Program-made: the position numbers and the translations under genes
In this document: positions 18,201-27,339 of the stretch, one piece after another
Layout: every line of letters starts with the position of its first letter
Position numbering within the stretch: position 1 is the stretch's first letter
Assembly (NCBI RefSeq): GCF_009909195.1
Contig: NZ_JAAAMU010000023.1
Coordinates: forward strand, 38,635-102,634
DNA: 64,000 bases
DNA from: Paenibacillus sacheonensis
Lineage (GTDB): Bacteria; Bacillota; Bacilli; Paenibacillales; Paenibacillaceae
Reading direction: 5' to 3'
The notes under the pieces: model-generated
What the model was told of the DNA's origin: nothing
The model's input: the letters and a program-made list of their open reading frames with translations, nothing else
Databases searched by the model: none

Positions 18201-19245
18201 TTTTCCAATACGTGTCAACGGCTTCATGCCAGTATGGTTTATTCGCGTAGTCGTTGACGTGATTATCCGCTTCGTTCCAATATTCCAGCATGCCGAGCGA
18301 AGTACTGTAACCCCAGCGTGCGAAAATATAGCGCAGCAGCTTCTTCTGGTACGCGATGGCGGTCGGGTTCGTCCAAAAGTCCGTGTTGTTGTCCGACCAC
18401 GAGGACGGACCGCCGTTGGCCGTGTTGTACGCATGGTACGCCCAATCGTAGAAGAAGTCCCCGAAGCTGTTCAGCGTCAGCATAATATACAGGCCGTTGT
18501 CCCTGGCCGTCTCCATGAGCGTATCCATGCGCGCCGAATTCTCCAGCTGATAGCGGCCGATTCCCTGGTACGTCATGCCGATTCCATTCTGATAGGTCGT
18601 CACCGGCCCGTATTCGGGCGCGTAATTGGCCCACCAGCAATTCAGCCAGACGCGCATGACGTTCATCTGCGCCGCTTTGTACTGCGGCATCGCCGATAGA
18701 ATCTCGTTCGGCGAAGACCAGGCGTAGTTCGTGCCGAGCAAGGTGATCTGTTTGCCGAGACTGTCCGTGAAGCGAGAGCCGGCGGCCGCCATGAATCCTC
18801 GGCTTCCCGCCGCGGCGGGACCTGCCGTAAACGCGGACGCGGACGATTGACCCGTCCCGTTCGCATCCGTCACTTTCAAATAGGCGCTGTACGAGCCCTG
18901 CAAGCGGGGAGAATAACGCACCGCCCATTTGGGCGAGGAATCGGAGCGATAGAACGCGGGCACGACCTCCGTCTGCCCGCCCGGCGTCAGGAAGTACGCC
19001 CTGACGTCCGCTTCGTCCGGATTGAACGGGTTATCGTACGTCGTGCTCAGATCGAAGGTCAGCTCGTATTTCCCGTAGACGGCAGGAGCCGCCGTGTTGG
19101 CGGAGACGTTCGCGAACGTCGTCGACGCTGCCGAAACCTCCGAGGTCCCGAACACCATGGATCCGGTAATGGTGCCGCTGACGATTATCGCAGCAAGCAA
19201 GAAGCGGAATAATTTGCGTACCGCAGAATGGCTGAACAAAATCAT
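15208..19245 (-). CDS. Secreted 1345-residue modular glycoside hydrolase (DUF5060, clan GH-A barrel, FN3 and CBM-like domains)
   Basis: Order of parts: signal peptide (1-40), DUF5060-like domain (about 52-140), TIM-barrel catalytic domain (about 148-490) with YWNE (acid/base E325) and FIGE (nucleophile E418), a beta accessory domain (about 500-597), FN3 (about 604-695 and 697-790), a carbohydrate-binding module starting NPGFE (about 792-945), two more FN3 (about 948-1130), a Cys-containing module (WTFCATEGGACSF, about 1133-1195, four Cys likely in disulfides) and a second NPGFE-type binding module (about 1200-1345). It should be exported and hydrolyse a polysaccharide; the exact GH family is uncertain. 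It is the last gene of a unit running two-component pair, binding protein, two permeases, hydrolase. Start ATG 19245 with AAAGGGGG before it. Confidence 0.88.
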   Translation of the reverse strand: MILFSHSAVRKLFRFLLAAIIVSGTITGSMVFGTSEVSAASTTFANVSANTAAPAVYGKYELTFDLSTTYDNPFNPDEADVRAYFLTPGGQTEVVPAFYRSDSSPKWAVRYSPRLQGSYSAYLKVTDANGTGQSSASAFTAGPAAAGSRGFMAAAGSRFTDSLGKQITLLGTNYAWSSPNEILSAMPQYKAAQMNVMRVWLNCWWANYAPEYGPVTTYQNGIGMTYQGIGRYQLENSARMDTLMETARDNGLYIMLTLNSFGDFFYDWAYHAYNTANGGPSSWSDNNTDFWTNPTAIAYQKKLLRYIFARWGYSTSLGMLEYWNEADNHVNDYANKPYWHEAVDTYWKSLDFYHHPTTTSFAWMDQLGFNQTSWGPLTTLNAVNHHFYIDSKNGMDIWESNIKYSLANYGNRPTFIGEVGYTGPGAGTLGAPLTKRFVHDGIWGPVFRAGAAGANLLWVEDQDPVLSGFNLPPVYKEFYNAFAGFIKPEEYYLPSMPHVDYGLQSNDAKVGAFKNADRALLWVNDTQATYDVGTPRTVSGMSFTLPSMNNGTYDIRFVDTVSGATMSTATAAASGGNLVLAIPSFARDIAVKVVRQGSAAADAQAPTQPANVVVTGKTDATVSLGWDPSFDNLGVAGYVISRNGTVAATNNGKTGFTDSGLAANTSYTYTIAAKDAAGNTSSAVSYVVSTNPLDAVAPTAPANVIVSGKSDTAVSLSWEASTDNVSVTGYDIYRGAALIGSTTSALSYTDTGLTPSTAYAYSVKAKDARNNVSAAGTAVVTTFAPNANFLANPGFEIDDGTGRLANWPCEQFYYCTRDTSVARSGASSMKVDGNTNAWFGTGQDIPAVPGQAYALDGYVNIGRNAATTVRVMLKFLNADKNAIGEQTFAALTGTTNGWVNVNGKTTAPAGTAFARAYIHFATLDMTLHLDDFSLAKAAADTQAPSTPAGVASTGKTASTIDLSWNESTDNYGVTGYDVYRNGALVGSSGWNAFTDTGLAAGTAYTYTVKAKDAAGNASPASTAVTVTTTGTGGGDSAAPTAPGSLTSPAKTSTSVSLAWTASTDNVGVTAYDIYNGDSLAGSTTGQTNYTVTGLTPGTAYGFTVKARDASGNVSPASGSLSVTTEPNAAGTWTFCATEGGACSFTGTKTVRYGANGTYATGTFTGGVSCTNAVFGDPVVGVEKHCDISEPAPAVNLLLNPGFETDNGSGKPTEWTSDKAWFIARDTVVKRSGDASLKIETDSGAWLGTQQTVTGTAGLQYVLNGYVNIPAITGSHINFLVEFLDGGGQVLSSNTAGSFNAATPSGWTNVHGSYAAPANTASVRVVIQTLDVNGTIYVDDLVLSNG

Positions 19246-19311
19246 AATCCCCCTTTTAGTTGATTTTCGATTGATCCTATGGGTTGCCGATCATGTTGTT
19301 ATCCGTCGGTT

Positions 19312-20199
19312 CTACTCCTTCACGCTCCCAAGCACGATACCCGACATGAAGTACCGCTGCAGGAACGGATACACGCAGAAGATCGGCAGCGCGCCCAGGA
19401 AGATTTGCGCCGCGCGAACGGCCCGGTCGTTCAAGCTTTGGAGATAAGTCGCGTCGTCAATGTTGGCGATCTTCGAAATATCCAGGTTCACGACGATCGT
19501 CTGCAAGTAACTGGCCAGCGGGTAATGGATCGAATCGTTCATATAAATAATGCCGGCGAACCATTCGTTCCAATGTCCGACGATCGTGAACAAGCCCACC
19601 GTCGCGATCGAAGGCGTCGACAATGGCAGGATGACCTTCCACAGCAGCTTCCAATGTCCGCAGCCGTCGATGAACGAGGCCTCCATCAATTCCTTGGGCA
19701 GCGCCCGGAAGAAATTCAGCATGAGAATCACGTTGAAGATCGGCACGGCACCCGGCAGCACGAGCGCCCACAAGGTGTCGAGCATGCCCAGGTTCTTCAC
19801 GATGAGATAAGTCGGAACGAGTCCGCCGGAGAACAGCATCGTAAAGACGAAGACCCAAGCATAGAGCGTCCGCAGGCGGAAATGCGACGATTCCTTGGAC
19901 AACGGATACGCGACGAGCACGGTGAGCACCATGTTGATCAGCAAGCCCAGCCCGACCCGCTGGATGGACACCCAGATGGATAAGAGGAACGCTTTCTTTT
20001 GGGCGACGAAGTGGTACGCCTTGGTCGAGAACTCGACCGGCCAGAAAGTAACTTTATCCGCTTGAATCGCATCGTTGGAGCTGAACGACAGCGCGAGAAC
20101 GTTAATCAACGGCAGAATACATACCAGCGCTACGAGCGTAAGCAGGCAGTATATGCCAACATAAACCGTTCGTTGTAAAGCCGACTTGTGCTGGACCAT
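19312..20199 (-). CDS. Sugar ABC permease, LplC type (importer 2)
   Basis: 295 residues, six helices, EAA loop MEASFIDGCGHWKLLWKVILP around residues 180-200 and the family C-terminus LQRYFMSGIVLGSVKE. It pairs with the permease encoded 23 nt upstream (20223-21125). Its gene is followed 66 nt later by the large secreted glycosidase, so enzyme and uptake of its products appear to be co-expressed. Confidence 0.9.
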   Translation of the reverse strand: MVQHKSALQRTVYVGIYCLLTLVALVCILPLINVLALSFSSNDAIQADKVTFWPVEFSTKAYHFVAQKKAFLLSIWVSIQRVGLGLLINMVLTVLVAYPLSKESSHFRLRTLYAWVFVFTMLFSGGLVPTYLIVKNLGMLDTLWALVLPGAVPIFNVILMLNFFRALPKELMEASFIDGCGHWKLLWKVILPLSTPSIATVGLFTIVGHWNEWFAGIIYMNDSIHYPLASYLQTIVVNLDISKIANIDDATYLQSLNDRAVRAAQIFLGALPIFCVYPFLQRYFMSGIVLGSVKE

Positions 20200-20222
20200 G
20201 ACAGCATTCTCCTATCCGCAGG

Positions 20223-21125
20223 CTAGAAAATACGATAGTTGGCAAATCTGTACGCGATGATATAAGACAGCGAGATCAGCAGGAACGAAATAATGGATTT
20301 GAATAGGCCGACGGCCGTCGCGACGCTTAACTGCGCGTTCACGAACGCGAGCCGATACACGTACGTATCCAGAATATCGCCCGTCTCGTAGACGGAAGGA
20401 TTGTACATATTGAAAATTTGATCGAATCCCGCATTGAGGATATTGCCGATGGCAAGCGTCATCATGAGGACAATGACGGGGAACATGCCGGGAATCGTAA
20501 TATGCAGCGTTTGCTTCCAACGATTCGCGCCGTCGATGACGGCCGCTTCGTACAGCATCGGATTAATCGACGTCAAGGCGGCCAGATAGATGATCGTGCC
20601 GAACCCGAATTCCTTCCATACGTCGGTCGTCACCATGACATACGGAAACCAGCTTTGGTCGCCGAGGAAAAAGATCGGTTTGGCGCCGAACAAGAAGCCC
20701 AGGCCTTGATTCAGAATCCCGCTGCTCGGAGACAGGATATCGATGAGGATGCCGCTAAGAATGACCCAGGACAAGAAATGCGGCAAATAGATGACCGTTT
20801 GAATGGCGCGTTTGAAAAACTGCTTGCGGATTTCATTGAGCAGGATGGCCGTCGTGATCGGAACGACCAGCCCTGCGACGATCTTCATGAAAGAGATAAA
20901 GAGCGTATTCGCGACGACGGCCCGTGTTTGCGGCAGTCCGTAGACATACTTGAAATGCTCCAAGCCGACCCAATGCGAGCCGAACATCCCTTTGGTCGGA
21001 ATAAAGTCCTGAAAGGCAATGATCAGCCCCGCCATCGGCGCATAGCTGAAGATCAGCACGAACAGGAGTCCCGGCAGGATCATGAGGTGAAGCGGCCGTT
21101 CCAATCGCCAATTCTTCTTGCCCAT
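20223..21125 (-). CDS. Sugar ABC permease, LplB type (importer 2)
   Basis: 300 residues with the LplB-type motif YAPMAGLIIAFQDFIPTKG near residue 27 and the EAA loop YEAAVIDGANRWKQTLHITIPG near 195. Six membrane helices predicted. It starts ATG 21125 with GAGGAGC before it, 63 nt after the binding-protein gene, and forms the channel of importer 2 with the next gene. Confidence 0.9.
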   Translation of the reverse strand: MGKKNWRLERPLHLMILPGLLFVLIFSYAPMAGLIIAFQDFIPTKGMFGSHWVGLEHFKYVYGLPQTRAVVANTLFISFMKIVAGLVVPITTAILLNEIRKQFFKRAIQTVIYLPHFLSWVILSGILIDILSPSSGILNQGLGFLFGAKPIFFLGDQSWFPYVMVTTDVWKEFGFGTIIYLAALTSINPMLYEAAVIDGANRWKQTLHITIPGMFPVIVLMMTLAIGNILNAGFDQIFNMYNPSVYETGDILDTYVYRLAFVNAQLSVATAVGLFKSIISFLLISLSYIIAYRFANYRIF

Positions 21126-21188
21126 TGCTGCTCCTCCTCATAAGAAAGGGATAGAGAGCCCTCTATCCCCGGCTGACTTTAACCCGTA

Positions 21189-22961
21189 TTATTTCAATCT
21201 GCCGCTTTCCGCGATTTCCTTCAAAATATCCTGTCCGCCCTGCTTATTCCATTCCGCGACGAAGGCCGTGTCGAAATCGTCCAATGGCCGCGTTCCGTTG
21301 ATGATCTCCGTGAACACTTTGATCTCCAAGTCTCTTAGGATCGGCCCCTTGCTGACCATCGAGAGCGTCGGCTGGCCGAGGTACTCGCTCGTGACCGGCG
21401 GGGAATTCTTATCGTAGTCGTTGGTGATCGAGTAAGCGCCGCCCGGGCCGAAGAGCGCGTTCCAGAACCACATTTCCATGTTGCCGGCCTGGTACTCTTT
21501 AATGCCTTTGTAATAAACCATGGCGGAAGGCGTCAGCTTGGACTCGTCGCCCGTCTTGAGCGCGTCCTGGATCAGATCGTTGTCCGTCTGGTTCGTATTG
21601 CTGAAGCCGGGTCCGACGATCGGAGACAAGCCGAACACTTGGTAGTTTTTGTCCCCTTCCTTAACCTGGTGATACGCTTCGTCCTTGTTCGGTCCGCTGA
21701 CCTTCTCATGGAAGTAGTTGAGGATCTTCATCGCCGCTTCCGGATGCTTGGAATTCTTGTTGACCACGATGAAGCTCGTCGGAACGTCGCCCCGTCCTGT
21801 CGGATGAACCGGCTGGTCATCGGAGGAGACGATCGGATACGGCTTCCAATCGACCTTCGGATCTTCTTTCTTCATGTTGTTGATCGGCCAGGTTCCGACC
21901 CAGAACTCGCCGTACGACATCCCGACTTTGCTCGTGGTTGCCAGATCGCCGGCTTTGCTCGGGTCGAGCACGCTGAATTCCTTGTTGATCGCGCCCGCCG
22001 CGTAGAGATCGCGCAGGTGGCCCAGAGCGGTTTTGACTTCCGGCAGCGTATCGCCAAGGATCGGCTTGCCGTCCGCGTCCTTGCGAATAATGAGCTCGGT
22101 GCCCGAGGCGTTCGCCGGATTAAAGGCATACGCATGATAGCCGTTCAGGTACCCGTCGATCCCTGCCCAGCCGCCGAACAAGTCCTTCATCAGGTTGAGG
22201 CCGATCGTATCGTTCTTGCCGTTCTGATCGGGATCGTCCTTCGTGAAGGCCAAGGCGATTTTGTTGACGTCGTCCATCGTCTTCGGCGGCTCCAGGCCCA
22301 GGTTCTTCAACCAGTCCGCGCGAATCCAGATCATCTGCGCCGCGCCCGGCATCCCGCCGTTGAGCGGCAGCGCCATGAGCTTGCCGTCGAACGTGGCGCC
22401 CTGCAGCTTGATGCCGCCGAACTCTTCGAACGACTGCTTCGTCACGTCCGACGCGTATTTCTCGTAGATCTCCGTCAAATCGGCCGCTTGCCCCGCATCG
22501 ACGATCTGTTGGAGCTGCTTGCTGTCGACTTGATAGAAGTCCGGCATGTCCCCGGAGATCATGGATACCGTGATTTTGTTGTTGTATTGTTTATTGTTCA
22601 CTTTCCATTTGTTGACGACGTTAATGCCCAGGATCGACGAGAAGTCTTTCGTCCAGAGATTGTCATCGAGCGATTCTCCCTTGCGGTACTCTTCCACGTC
22701 TGGAAGCGAGCGAACGGTGGTCATCGTGATCGGCGGATCGTATTTGCCGAACGGCCCCTCTTCCATGCCCGAAGCCGGCTTGTTCGCGTTCGCGTCCGCG
22801 CCCGCGTTGCCGGAAACCGCCGGCGTATCTGATTTGCTGCCGGTATTGCCCGTATTTCCGGTATTGCCATTGCTGCCGTTGTTGCCGTTCGAGCATGCCG
22901 ATGCCAACAACAACGTGGTCAGAATACCGACTGTCAGCGTCTTGACTGGTTTCTTCCGCAT
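21189..22961 (-). CDS. Sugar ABC transporter substrate-binding lipoprotein (importer 2)
   Basis: 590 residues. Lipoprotein signal LLLASA|C (Cys23), then a strikingly regular linker of Asn, Gly and Thr (repeats of NTG and NGN), then a large extracellular solute-binding domain of the LplA class. It should bind an oligosaccharide released by the secreted hydrolases. I start at ATG 22961 (MRKKPVK), giving a standard signal peptide, with AAGGGAGG upstream; the longer open frame to 23036 would put the signal sequence inside. A promoter with a cre-like core precedes it, and the YesN-like response regulator gene ends 39 nt upstream of the extended frame. Confidence 0.88.
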   Translation of the reverse strand: MRKKPVKTLTVGILTTLLLASACSNGNNGSNGNTGNTGNTGSKSDTPAVSGNAGADANANKPASGMEEGPFGKYDPPITMTTVRSLPDVEEYRKGESLDDNLWTKDFSSILGINVVNKWKVNNKQYNNKITVSMISGDMPDFYQVDSKQLQQIVDAGQAADLTEIYEKYASDVTKQSFEEFGGIKLQGATFDGKLMALPLNGGMPGAAQMIWIRADWLKNLGLEPPKTMDDVNKIALAFTKDDPDQNGKNDTIGLNLMKDLFGGWAGIDGYLNGYHAYAFNPANASGTELIIRKDADGKPILGDTLPEVKTALGHLRDLYAAGAINKEFSVLDPSKAGDLATTSKVGMSYGEFWVGTWPINNMKKEDPKVDWKPYPIVSSDDQPVHPTGRGDVPTSFIVVNKNSKHPEAAMKILNYFHEKVSGPNKDEAYHQVKEGDKNYQVFGLSPIVGPGFSNTNQTDNDLIQDALKTGDESKLTPSAMVYYKGIKEYQAGNMEMWFWNALFGPGGAYSITNDYDKNSPPVTSEYLGQPTLSMVSKGPILRDLEIKVFTEIINGTRPLDDFDTAFVAEWNKQGGQDILKEIAESGRLK

Positions 22962-22986
22962 TCGATCGTGAACCTCCCTTATATAG

Positions 22987-23016
22987 ATAAAGCGCTTTCT
23001 TTCAATTCCAATTATA
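22987..23016 (-). promoter_or_regulatory. -10 box with cre-like palindrome before importer 2
   Basis: Minus strand: TATAAT (23011-23016; no good -35) followed by AGAAAGCGCTTTAT (about 22987-23000), whose core AAAGCGCTTT is a perfect palindrome resembling CcpA operators, though three outer bases deviate from consensus. It suggests a separate, catabolite-controlled start for the importer and hydrolase genes. Confidence 0.45.
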
Positions 23017-23074
23017 AGAGCCCGCCGAATGGCCACGATACAGGATTCTCATAACTTCCCTTATCTTCCCATGT

Positions 23075-24712
23075 CTACTTTTGCATGTCCCGGAATTCCT
23101 GCGGCGTAAACGTGGTCGCATTTTTGAAGAAGCGCGTAAAGTAGGAAGAGGTGTCGTATCCGATCTCCGAGCCGACCTCGTGGATTTTCATGGCCGAATG
23201 GGTCAGCAGCTGCTTGGCGCGGGCGATCTTGATCTCGCCGATATAATCCGAGATGGTCTGCCCGGTTTGCTGCTTGTACAAGCGCGACAGATAGAACGGC
23301 GCCAGATGCACCACTTGCGCCAGCCTTTCCAATGAAAGATCCTTCGAGAGGTGATCGCCGATATACGATCGCACGAGCCGGACCACTTCATTCGTAATTT
23401 GCGCATTCTCGTCCTTGCCCTGCTCGAATAATTTCTCGGCCAGCTTGCGGAAGTAGGCGGACATGTCCCGCAGGGAGGCATGCTCCTGGAAGGATAACAG
23501 CGGATTGACGTTGATCTCGCTCGATACCCGCTGCAGCAGGTCCCTCTCGTTCAGGTACGCGATAAAGATCGCCGTGAGCGAATAGAAGATCTCCAGCGCG
23601 GCGCCCGACTGAACCGAGGGCTGGTCGACGGTCTCGTGCATGATCTCGTCGTACAGCGCATAGAACTTATCCGGTTCCTTGCGTTCCAAATACTGGCCCA
23701 GCAGATGGATCCGTTTCACTTTCGTTCGCTCCTGCCGGCTTTCCCCCGACAATAAATGCTGGTCGGAGAGGATCATTTCGTTCCCCAGCCCCAAGCCCCG
23801 GCTGAAGAGCAGCGAGATCCGCTCGAATCTCGCGGGAATTGCATCCCATCCATAGGCTTGGCTGCTCACCACGAACGAACAGGACAAGGACAGATAGCTG
23901 GCGCAGGCGGATTGGATCGACTCCATCGTTTCGAGCAAATATCGGCAGGCATGCCCGGCATCCATGGCGTCCCCGTTATCCGCATTCGACCTCCGCAGCT
24001 GTACGAGCCACAGCATCCGGTCGGACGCATAGGGAAGATGCACGATATGGTAGCTGTGCGAGACGAACTCTTCGAAAATATTGTTCACGGAATACGTATA
24101 CAGCGTCTTGTCCTTCTGCTGGATGCCATTGCGCCAGTAATCGATGCGGCCGGCAACCAGGAATACAGGCTGGTCCGCCTGCAGCGGAATATGAAGGGCG
24201 GCGAATTGCTGCCGGCGCGAGGCTTCCGTCGACTGTTCTCCGGACAGCAGCTCCAGCAGATATTCCTTGCGAAGGAGCGGTTGGGCCGCGGATACCTGCT
24301 TCTCGGCGTTCGCGATCAACTGCTCGACCTGCAGCTGTTCGTTGATCTGGTGAATCGCTTTCTCTACGACGGCGATGATGGCTTCGTCGCCCTCGGTCTT
24401 CAGTACATAGTCCAGCGCGCCTCCGCGCAACGAGGCTTGCACATAGCCGAAATCAATATAGCCGCTCAAGAAAACCGTCCGACAATCCGGCCACAGCCGA
24501 TGGACGCTGCGGTTAAGCTCGATGCCGTTCAAGCCGGGCATCTCGATGTCCGTGAGCAGGATGTCGATGCGCATCCGCCGGGCGATCTCGTACGCTTCTT
24601 CCCCGTCGTAGGCACGGTATACTTCCAAAGGAAACGCGCCGTAAGCCTGGAAGAGATCGAAGAGGCCTTCAACAATGATAGGTTCGTCGTCAACGATCAA
24701 TAGCCGGTACAT
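23075..24712 (-). CDS. YesN-like response regulator with AraC output
   Basis: 545 residues: receiver domain (1-120) with acidic pair DD at 8-9 and phospho-acceptor D55 in LLTDIEMPG; central variable region; C-terminal AraC DNA-binding domain (about 440-545, LSLERLAQVVHLAPFYLSRLYKQ and HEVGSEIGYDTSSYFTRFFK). ATG 24712 is preferred: AAGGAGG sits 6 nt before it, whereas ATG 24718 abuts that site. The start lies inside the 3' end of the kinase gene (23-nt overlap), so the two are translationally coupled. It presumably activates importer 2 and the 15208-19245 hydrolase in response to an extracellular sugar sensed by the kinase. Confidence 0.92.
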   Translation of the reverse strand: MYRLLIVDDEPIIVEGLFDLFQAYGAFPLEVYRAYDGEEAYEIARRMRIDILLTDIEMPGLNGIELNRSVHRLWPDCRTVFLSGYIDFGYVQASLRGGALDYVLKTEGDEAIIAVVEKAIHQINEQLQVEQLIANAEKQVSAAQPLLRKEYLLELLSGEQSTEASRRQQFAALHIPLQADQPVFLVAGRIDYWRNGIQQKDKTLYTYSVNNIFEEFVSHSYHIVHLPYASDRMLWLVQLRRSNADNGDAMDAGHACRYLLETMESIQSACASYLSLSCSFVVSSQAYGWDAIPARFERISLLFSRGLGLGNEMILSDQHLLSGESRQERTKVKRIHLLGQYLERKEPDKFYALYDEIMHETVDQPSVQSGAALEIFYSLTAIFIAYLNERDLLQRVSSEINVNPLLSFQEHASLRDMSAYFRKLAEKLFEQGKDENAQITNEVVRLVRSYIGDHLSKDLSLERLAQVVHLAPFYLSRLYKQQTGQTISDYIGEIKIARAKQLLTHSAMKIHEVGSEIGYDTSSYFTRFFKNATTFTPQEFRDMQK

Positions 24713-26531
24713 CTTCATCCTCCTTGTCATGATTCGAATGCGGCATCGCATTTGAATGTGGATTTGAATTCGAATGCGGATTGGCCAGCGCGGCTTCCAT
24801 GCAGATCTTCACCTGTAGCCCTCCCATCGGTCCCCGAGCGACCTCGATGCCCGCCGTATCGCCGAACATGATCTGAAGCCTGCGATGGATGTTCAACAAG
24901 CCGGTTAGCTCGAGGGGCGGGTGCTCACGATCCGACAGATCCCGCTGCAGCCGTGCCAGATCTTCGTCCCGCAGCGATTCGCCGTTATCCTCGACGGTCA
25001 TGAAGAGACGCTTGCCGTCCTGCTTGAAATCGATGGCGATCCGGCAATTCGCGCGCTTCTTCTCGAGGCCGTGCTTATACGCATTCTCGATGACGGGCTG
25101 CACGATCAGCCGAGGCACGGTCACCTGCCGCCAGCTGTCCGGAAGCGGCGCGAAATCGACGTCGATGCGATTAAAGAACCGGATATTTTGAATTTCGACA
25201 TAGGTCTGGGCATGCTTGATCTCGCTCTCCAGCTCCACCTGATCGGCGCCGCTTCGCGTAATGTACTGAAAATACTCCCCAAGATACTGGCAGAACCGGA
25301 TCAGCGTATCGATCTGTCCCGCCTTCGCCAAGCGGTACAGGATGAAATACGTGTTGTACAGAAAATGCGGGTTGATCTGCGATTGCAGCTGCTTCAGCTC
25401 CGAGGCCTGCGCCCTGGTCTTCTGCTCGACCACCTCATGGAACATGACCTTCAGCCTGTCGACCATCGCGTTGTAGTGGTGCATCAAATCGGTAAATTCG
25501 TCTCGGCTGCGCGGCATGCGGATATGCTCCCACTGCCCCTCCTCCAGCTTGCGGAAGTTGCGGATCAATTTATTGAGCGGCCGGTGAATCATGCGATAGA
25601 TCCAAGACGAATAAATCAGGATGATGACGATGGATAAGAGAGACAACAGCCACAGCAGCTCTTTGTAATTGTCGATCTTGCCGAACAGCTGCTCCTGCGG
25701 CACGTAGACGACCAGATAGCTGTCCAATTCCTCCGAGTATTTGTACGAGACCAAAAATGGCTTGCCGTCCATCCTCAGACTTACCGTCCCCTCCGATGCG
25801 TCGGCGGCCTGGCGGGCTAAGTAATCCTTCACGTAGGGCAGCTGAGGCTCATCGCCGAGATTATCCACCACCCAGCCCTGCCGCAGATTAATGAACATGG
25901 CGCCCGAGTTCTCGTAATCGGTAAAATGATCGAGCGCGTCCCGCAGCGTCGTTAGATTCAGTTCCAATTGAATGGCGAAGGAAGGCGGGACCTTCTTCGC
26001 CGAAGTCGGGAACGGCAGGCTCAGAAACAGCCGGTCCTTCCAAGAGATGAACGCGCGGTTCGGCGAACTGTAATTGGGAGCGATGGCTTCATACTCATCT
26101 GACAAGCGGTTGTCCGTTATGGAAGCTTCCGTCGAAATCGTCCGGTTCTGCGTCAGCATGTGAGCCTCGACGGACTTGATATAGATGCTGGAGGCTTTGA
26201 TCATCTGGAGCTTGTTCTCGAGCGCCAGCACGGATTCCGACCATTCGTTGATCTTCATGAATTGGCCCACGAACGTTAAGTGGCTCAGGTTCTTATCGAC
26301 CGCCAGTTGGTCCAGCAGCCCCAGCATATGCGCCTTCTCCGTTTCCAGCGAGTTCACGTAAAATTTCACCCGGGATTGAAGCGAATCGGATACCTCGCTC
26401 CGAACGCTGGTCTCCCCTTGTTTATTGATGATCAGACCGATGCCGTACAATGGCGTTACGAGCAGCAGAAAAGCGACGACCAGCTTCGGAAATATCGTAT
26501 ACATCCATTTGGCGTCCTTGATTCTCGGCAT
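24690..26531 (-). CDS. YesM-like sensor histidine kinase
   Basis: 613 residues: transmembrane helix at about 12-32, an extracellular sensor region to about 300, second helix near 300-318, HAMP, then the His_kinase domain (INPHFLYNT, phospho-His near 389) and an HATPase domain (VIENAYKHGLEKKR, then DNGESL). The last 25 residues are a short His/Ser/Asn/Pro repeat (HSNSNP, HSNAMP, HSN) followed by an acidic tail, coded by a small imperfect DNA repeat; this tail is unusual for the family. It should phosphorylate the response regulator encoded next. Start ATG 26531 with GAGGTG upstream. Confidence 0.92.
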   Translation of the reverse strand: MPRIKDAKWMYTIFPKLVVAFLLLVTPLYGIGLIINKQGETSVRSEVSDSLQSRVKFYVNSLETEKAHMLGLLDQLAVDKNLSHLTFVGQFMKINEWSESVLALENKLQMIKASSIYIKSVEAHMLTQNRTISTEASITDNRLSDEYEAIAPNYSSPNRAFISWKDRLFLSLPFPTSAKKVPPSFAIQLELNLTTLRDALDHFTDYENSGAMFINLRQGWVVDNLGDEPQLPYVKDYLARQAADASEGTVSLRMDGKPFLVSYKYSEELDSYLVVYVPQEQLFGKIDNYKELLWLLSLLSIVIILIYSSWIYRMIHRPLNKLIRNFRKLEEGQWEHIRMPRSRDEFTDLMHHYNAMVDRLKVMFHEVVEQKTRAQASELKQLQSQINPHFLYNTYFILYRLAKAGQIDTLIRFCQYLGEYFQYITRSGADQVELESEIKHAQTYVEIQNIRFFNRIDVDFAPLPDSWRQVTVPRLIVQPVIENAYKHGLEKKRANCRIAIDFKQDGKRLFMTVEDNGESLRDEDLARLQRDLSDREHPPLELTGLLNIHRRLQIMFGDTAGIEVARGPMGGLQVKICMEAALANPHSNSNPHSNAMPHSNHDKEDEDVPAIDR

Positions 26532-26697
26532 GCGGCACCTCGCTTAAGTTGATGAGTAGGTATTCCATAAACGCCCTTGTTTCCCCTTTTTCTGACAAAC
26601 TCGAGAATGAGCCCGAATCGATGCCGTAAGCCCGCATGCGTTCGGCGGACGTTATCCCGGCATGTAACCGTTCAAACGGAGCCGCCTCGAACAATCG

Positions 26698-26738
26698 GAA
26701 GAAGCCGTACCCGTCAGCTAGCGGGTACGGCTTCTTCG
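26698..26738. terminator. Long perfect hairpin, possible bidirectional terminator
   Basis: GAAGAAGCCGTACCCG (26698-26713) pairs perfectly with CGGGTACGGCTTCTTC around an 8-nt loop. T-runs are short (CTTCTTC), so termination is plausible but not certain. It lies between the divergently oriented kinase and DinB-like genes; the rest of 26532-26827 has no gene. Confidence 0.5.
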
Positions 26739-26827
26739 CGGTACGCCTCGTCCGCTGGCGCTGGAGGACATTGCATGCAGGCATCGAATCTCTACAGACA
26801 GGCCTTACAAATCAAGGAGGAATGGAT

Positions 26828-27298
26828 ATGAACCGCGTTGACCTGCTTCTGAACGTGTTGGATTCGACTTACGATCGAGAAAATTGGTTTGCTCCGCTGA
26901 AAGACGCGATCGGAGGCATCACGGCGGAACAAGCAAGCTGGAGGCCAGACGGAGAAGCAGCCAAATCGATCTGGGAGAACGTGAACCATCTCATTTATTA
27001 TAAAGAAAGGCTGGTCGCCGGCATGGAAGGCTGCGAATGGACGCACAGTCCCGTCGGCGACGAAACCTTCTATCTGACGGAACCGTCAAACGATGATGAA
27101 GCATGGGCGAAAGTCGTTGCTCGCGCCGATCGCGTCCAGCTTCGTTTGAGACAGCTGCTAAGCGATACTACTGCCGAAGCGCTGGCTGCCAACGCGCTCG
27201 AGAGCAATCTGCTGGACATCTTCCTGCACGATGCTTATCATACGGGCCAAATCATTCAAACCCGCAAAATGCAGGGCGCCTGGCCGGCTCATCGTTAA
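26828..27298 (+). CDS. DinB-superfamily protein
   Basis: 156 residues of the four-helix DinB/YfiT fold. The likely metal-binding histidines are seen: one in NVNHLIYYKERL (about residue 52) and two in HDAYHTGQI near the C-terminus. Members include bacillithiol-related transferases and many of unknown role; no specific activity is assigned. The start at ATG 26828 is 7 nt after AAGGAGG; the ATG 6 nt earlier abuts the site. It is a lone plus-strand gene between minus-strand sugar operons and is followed by a hairpin at 27340. Confidence 0.85.
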   Translation: MNRVDLLLNVLDSTYDRENWFAPLKDAIGGITAEQASWRPDGEAAKSIWENVNHLIYYKERLVAGMEGCEWTHSPVGDETFYLTEPSNDDEAWAKVVARADRVQLRLRQLLSDTTAEALAANALESNLLDIFLHDAYHTGQIIQTRKMQGAWPAHR

Positions 27299-27339
27299 TC
27301 GTCGGGCGATCGCGCGGGGGGAACGTACCTCTATGGAAA

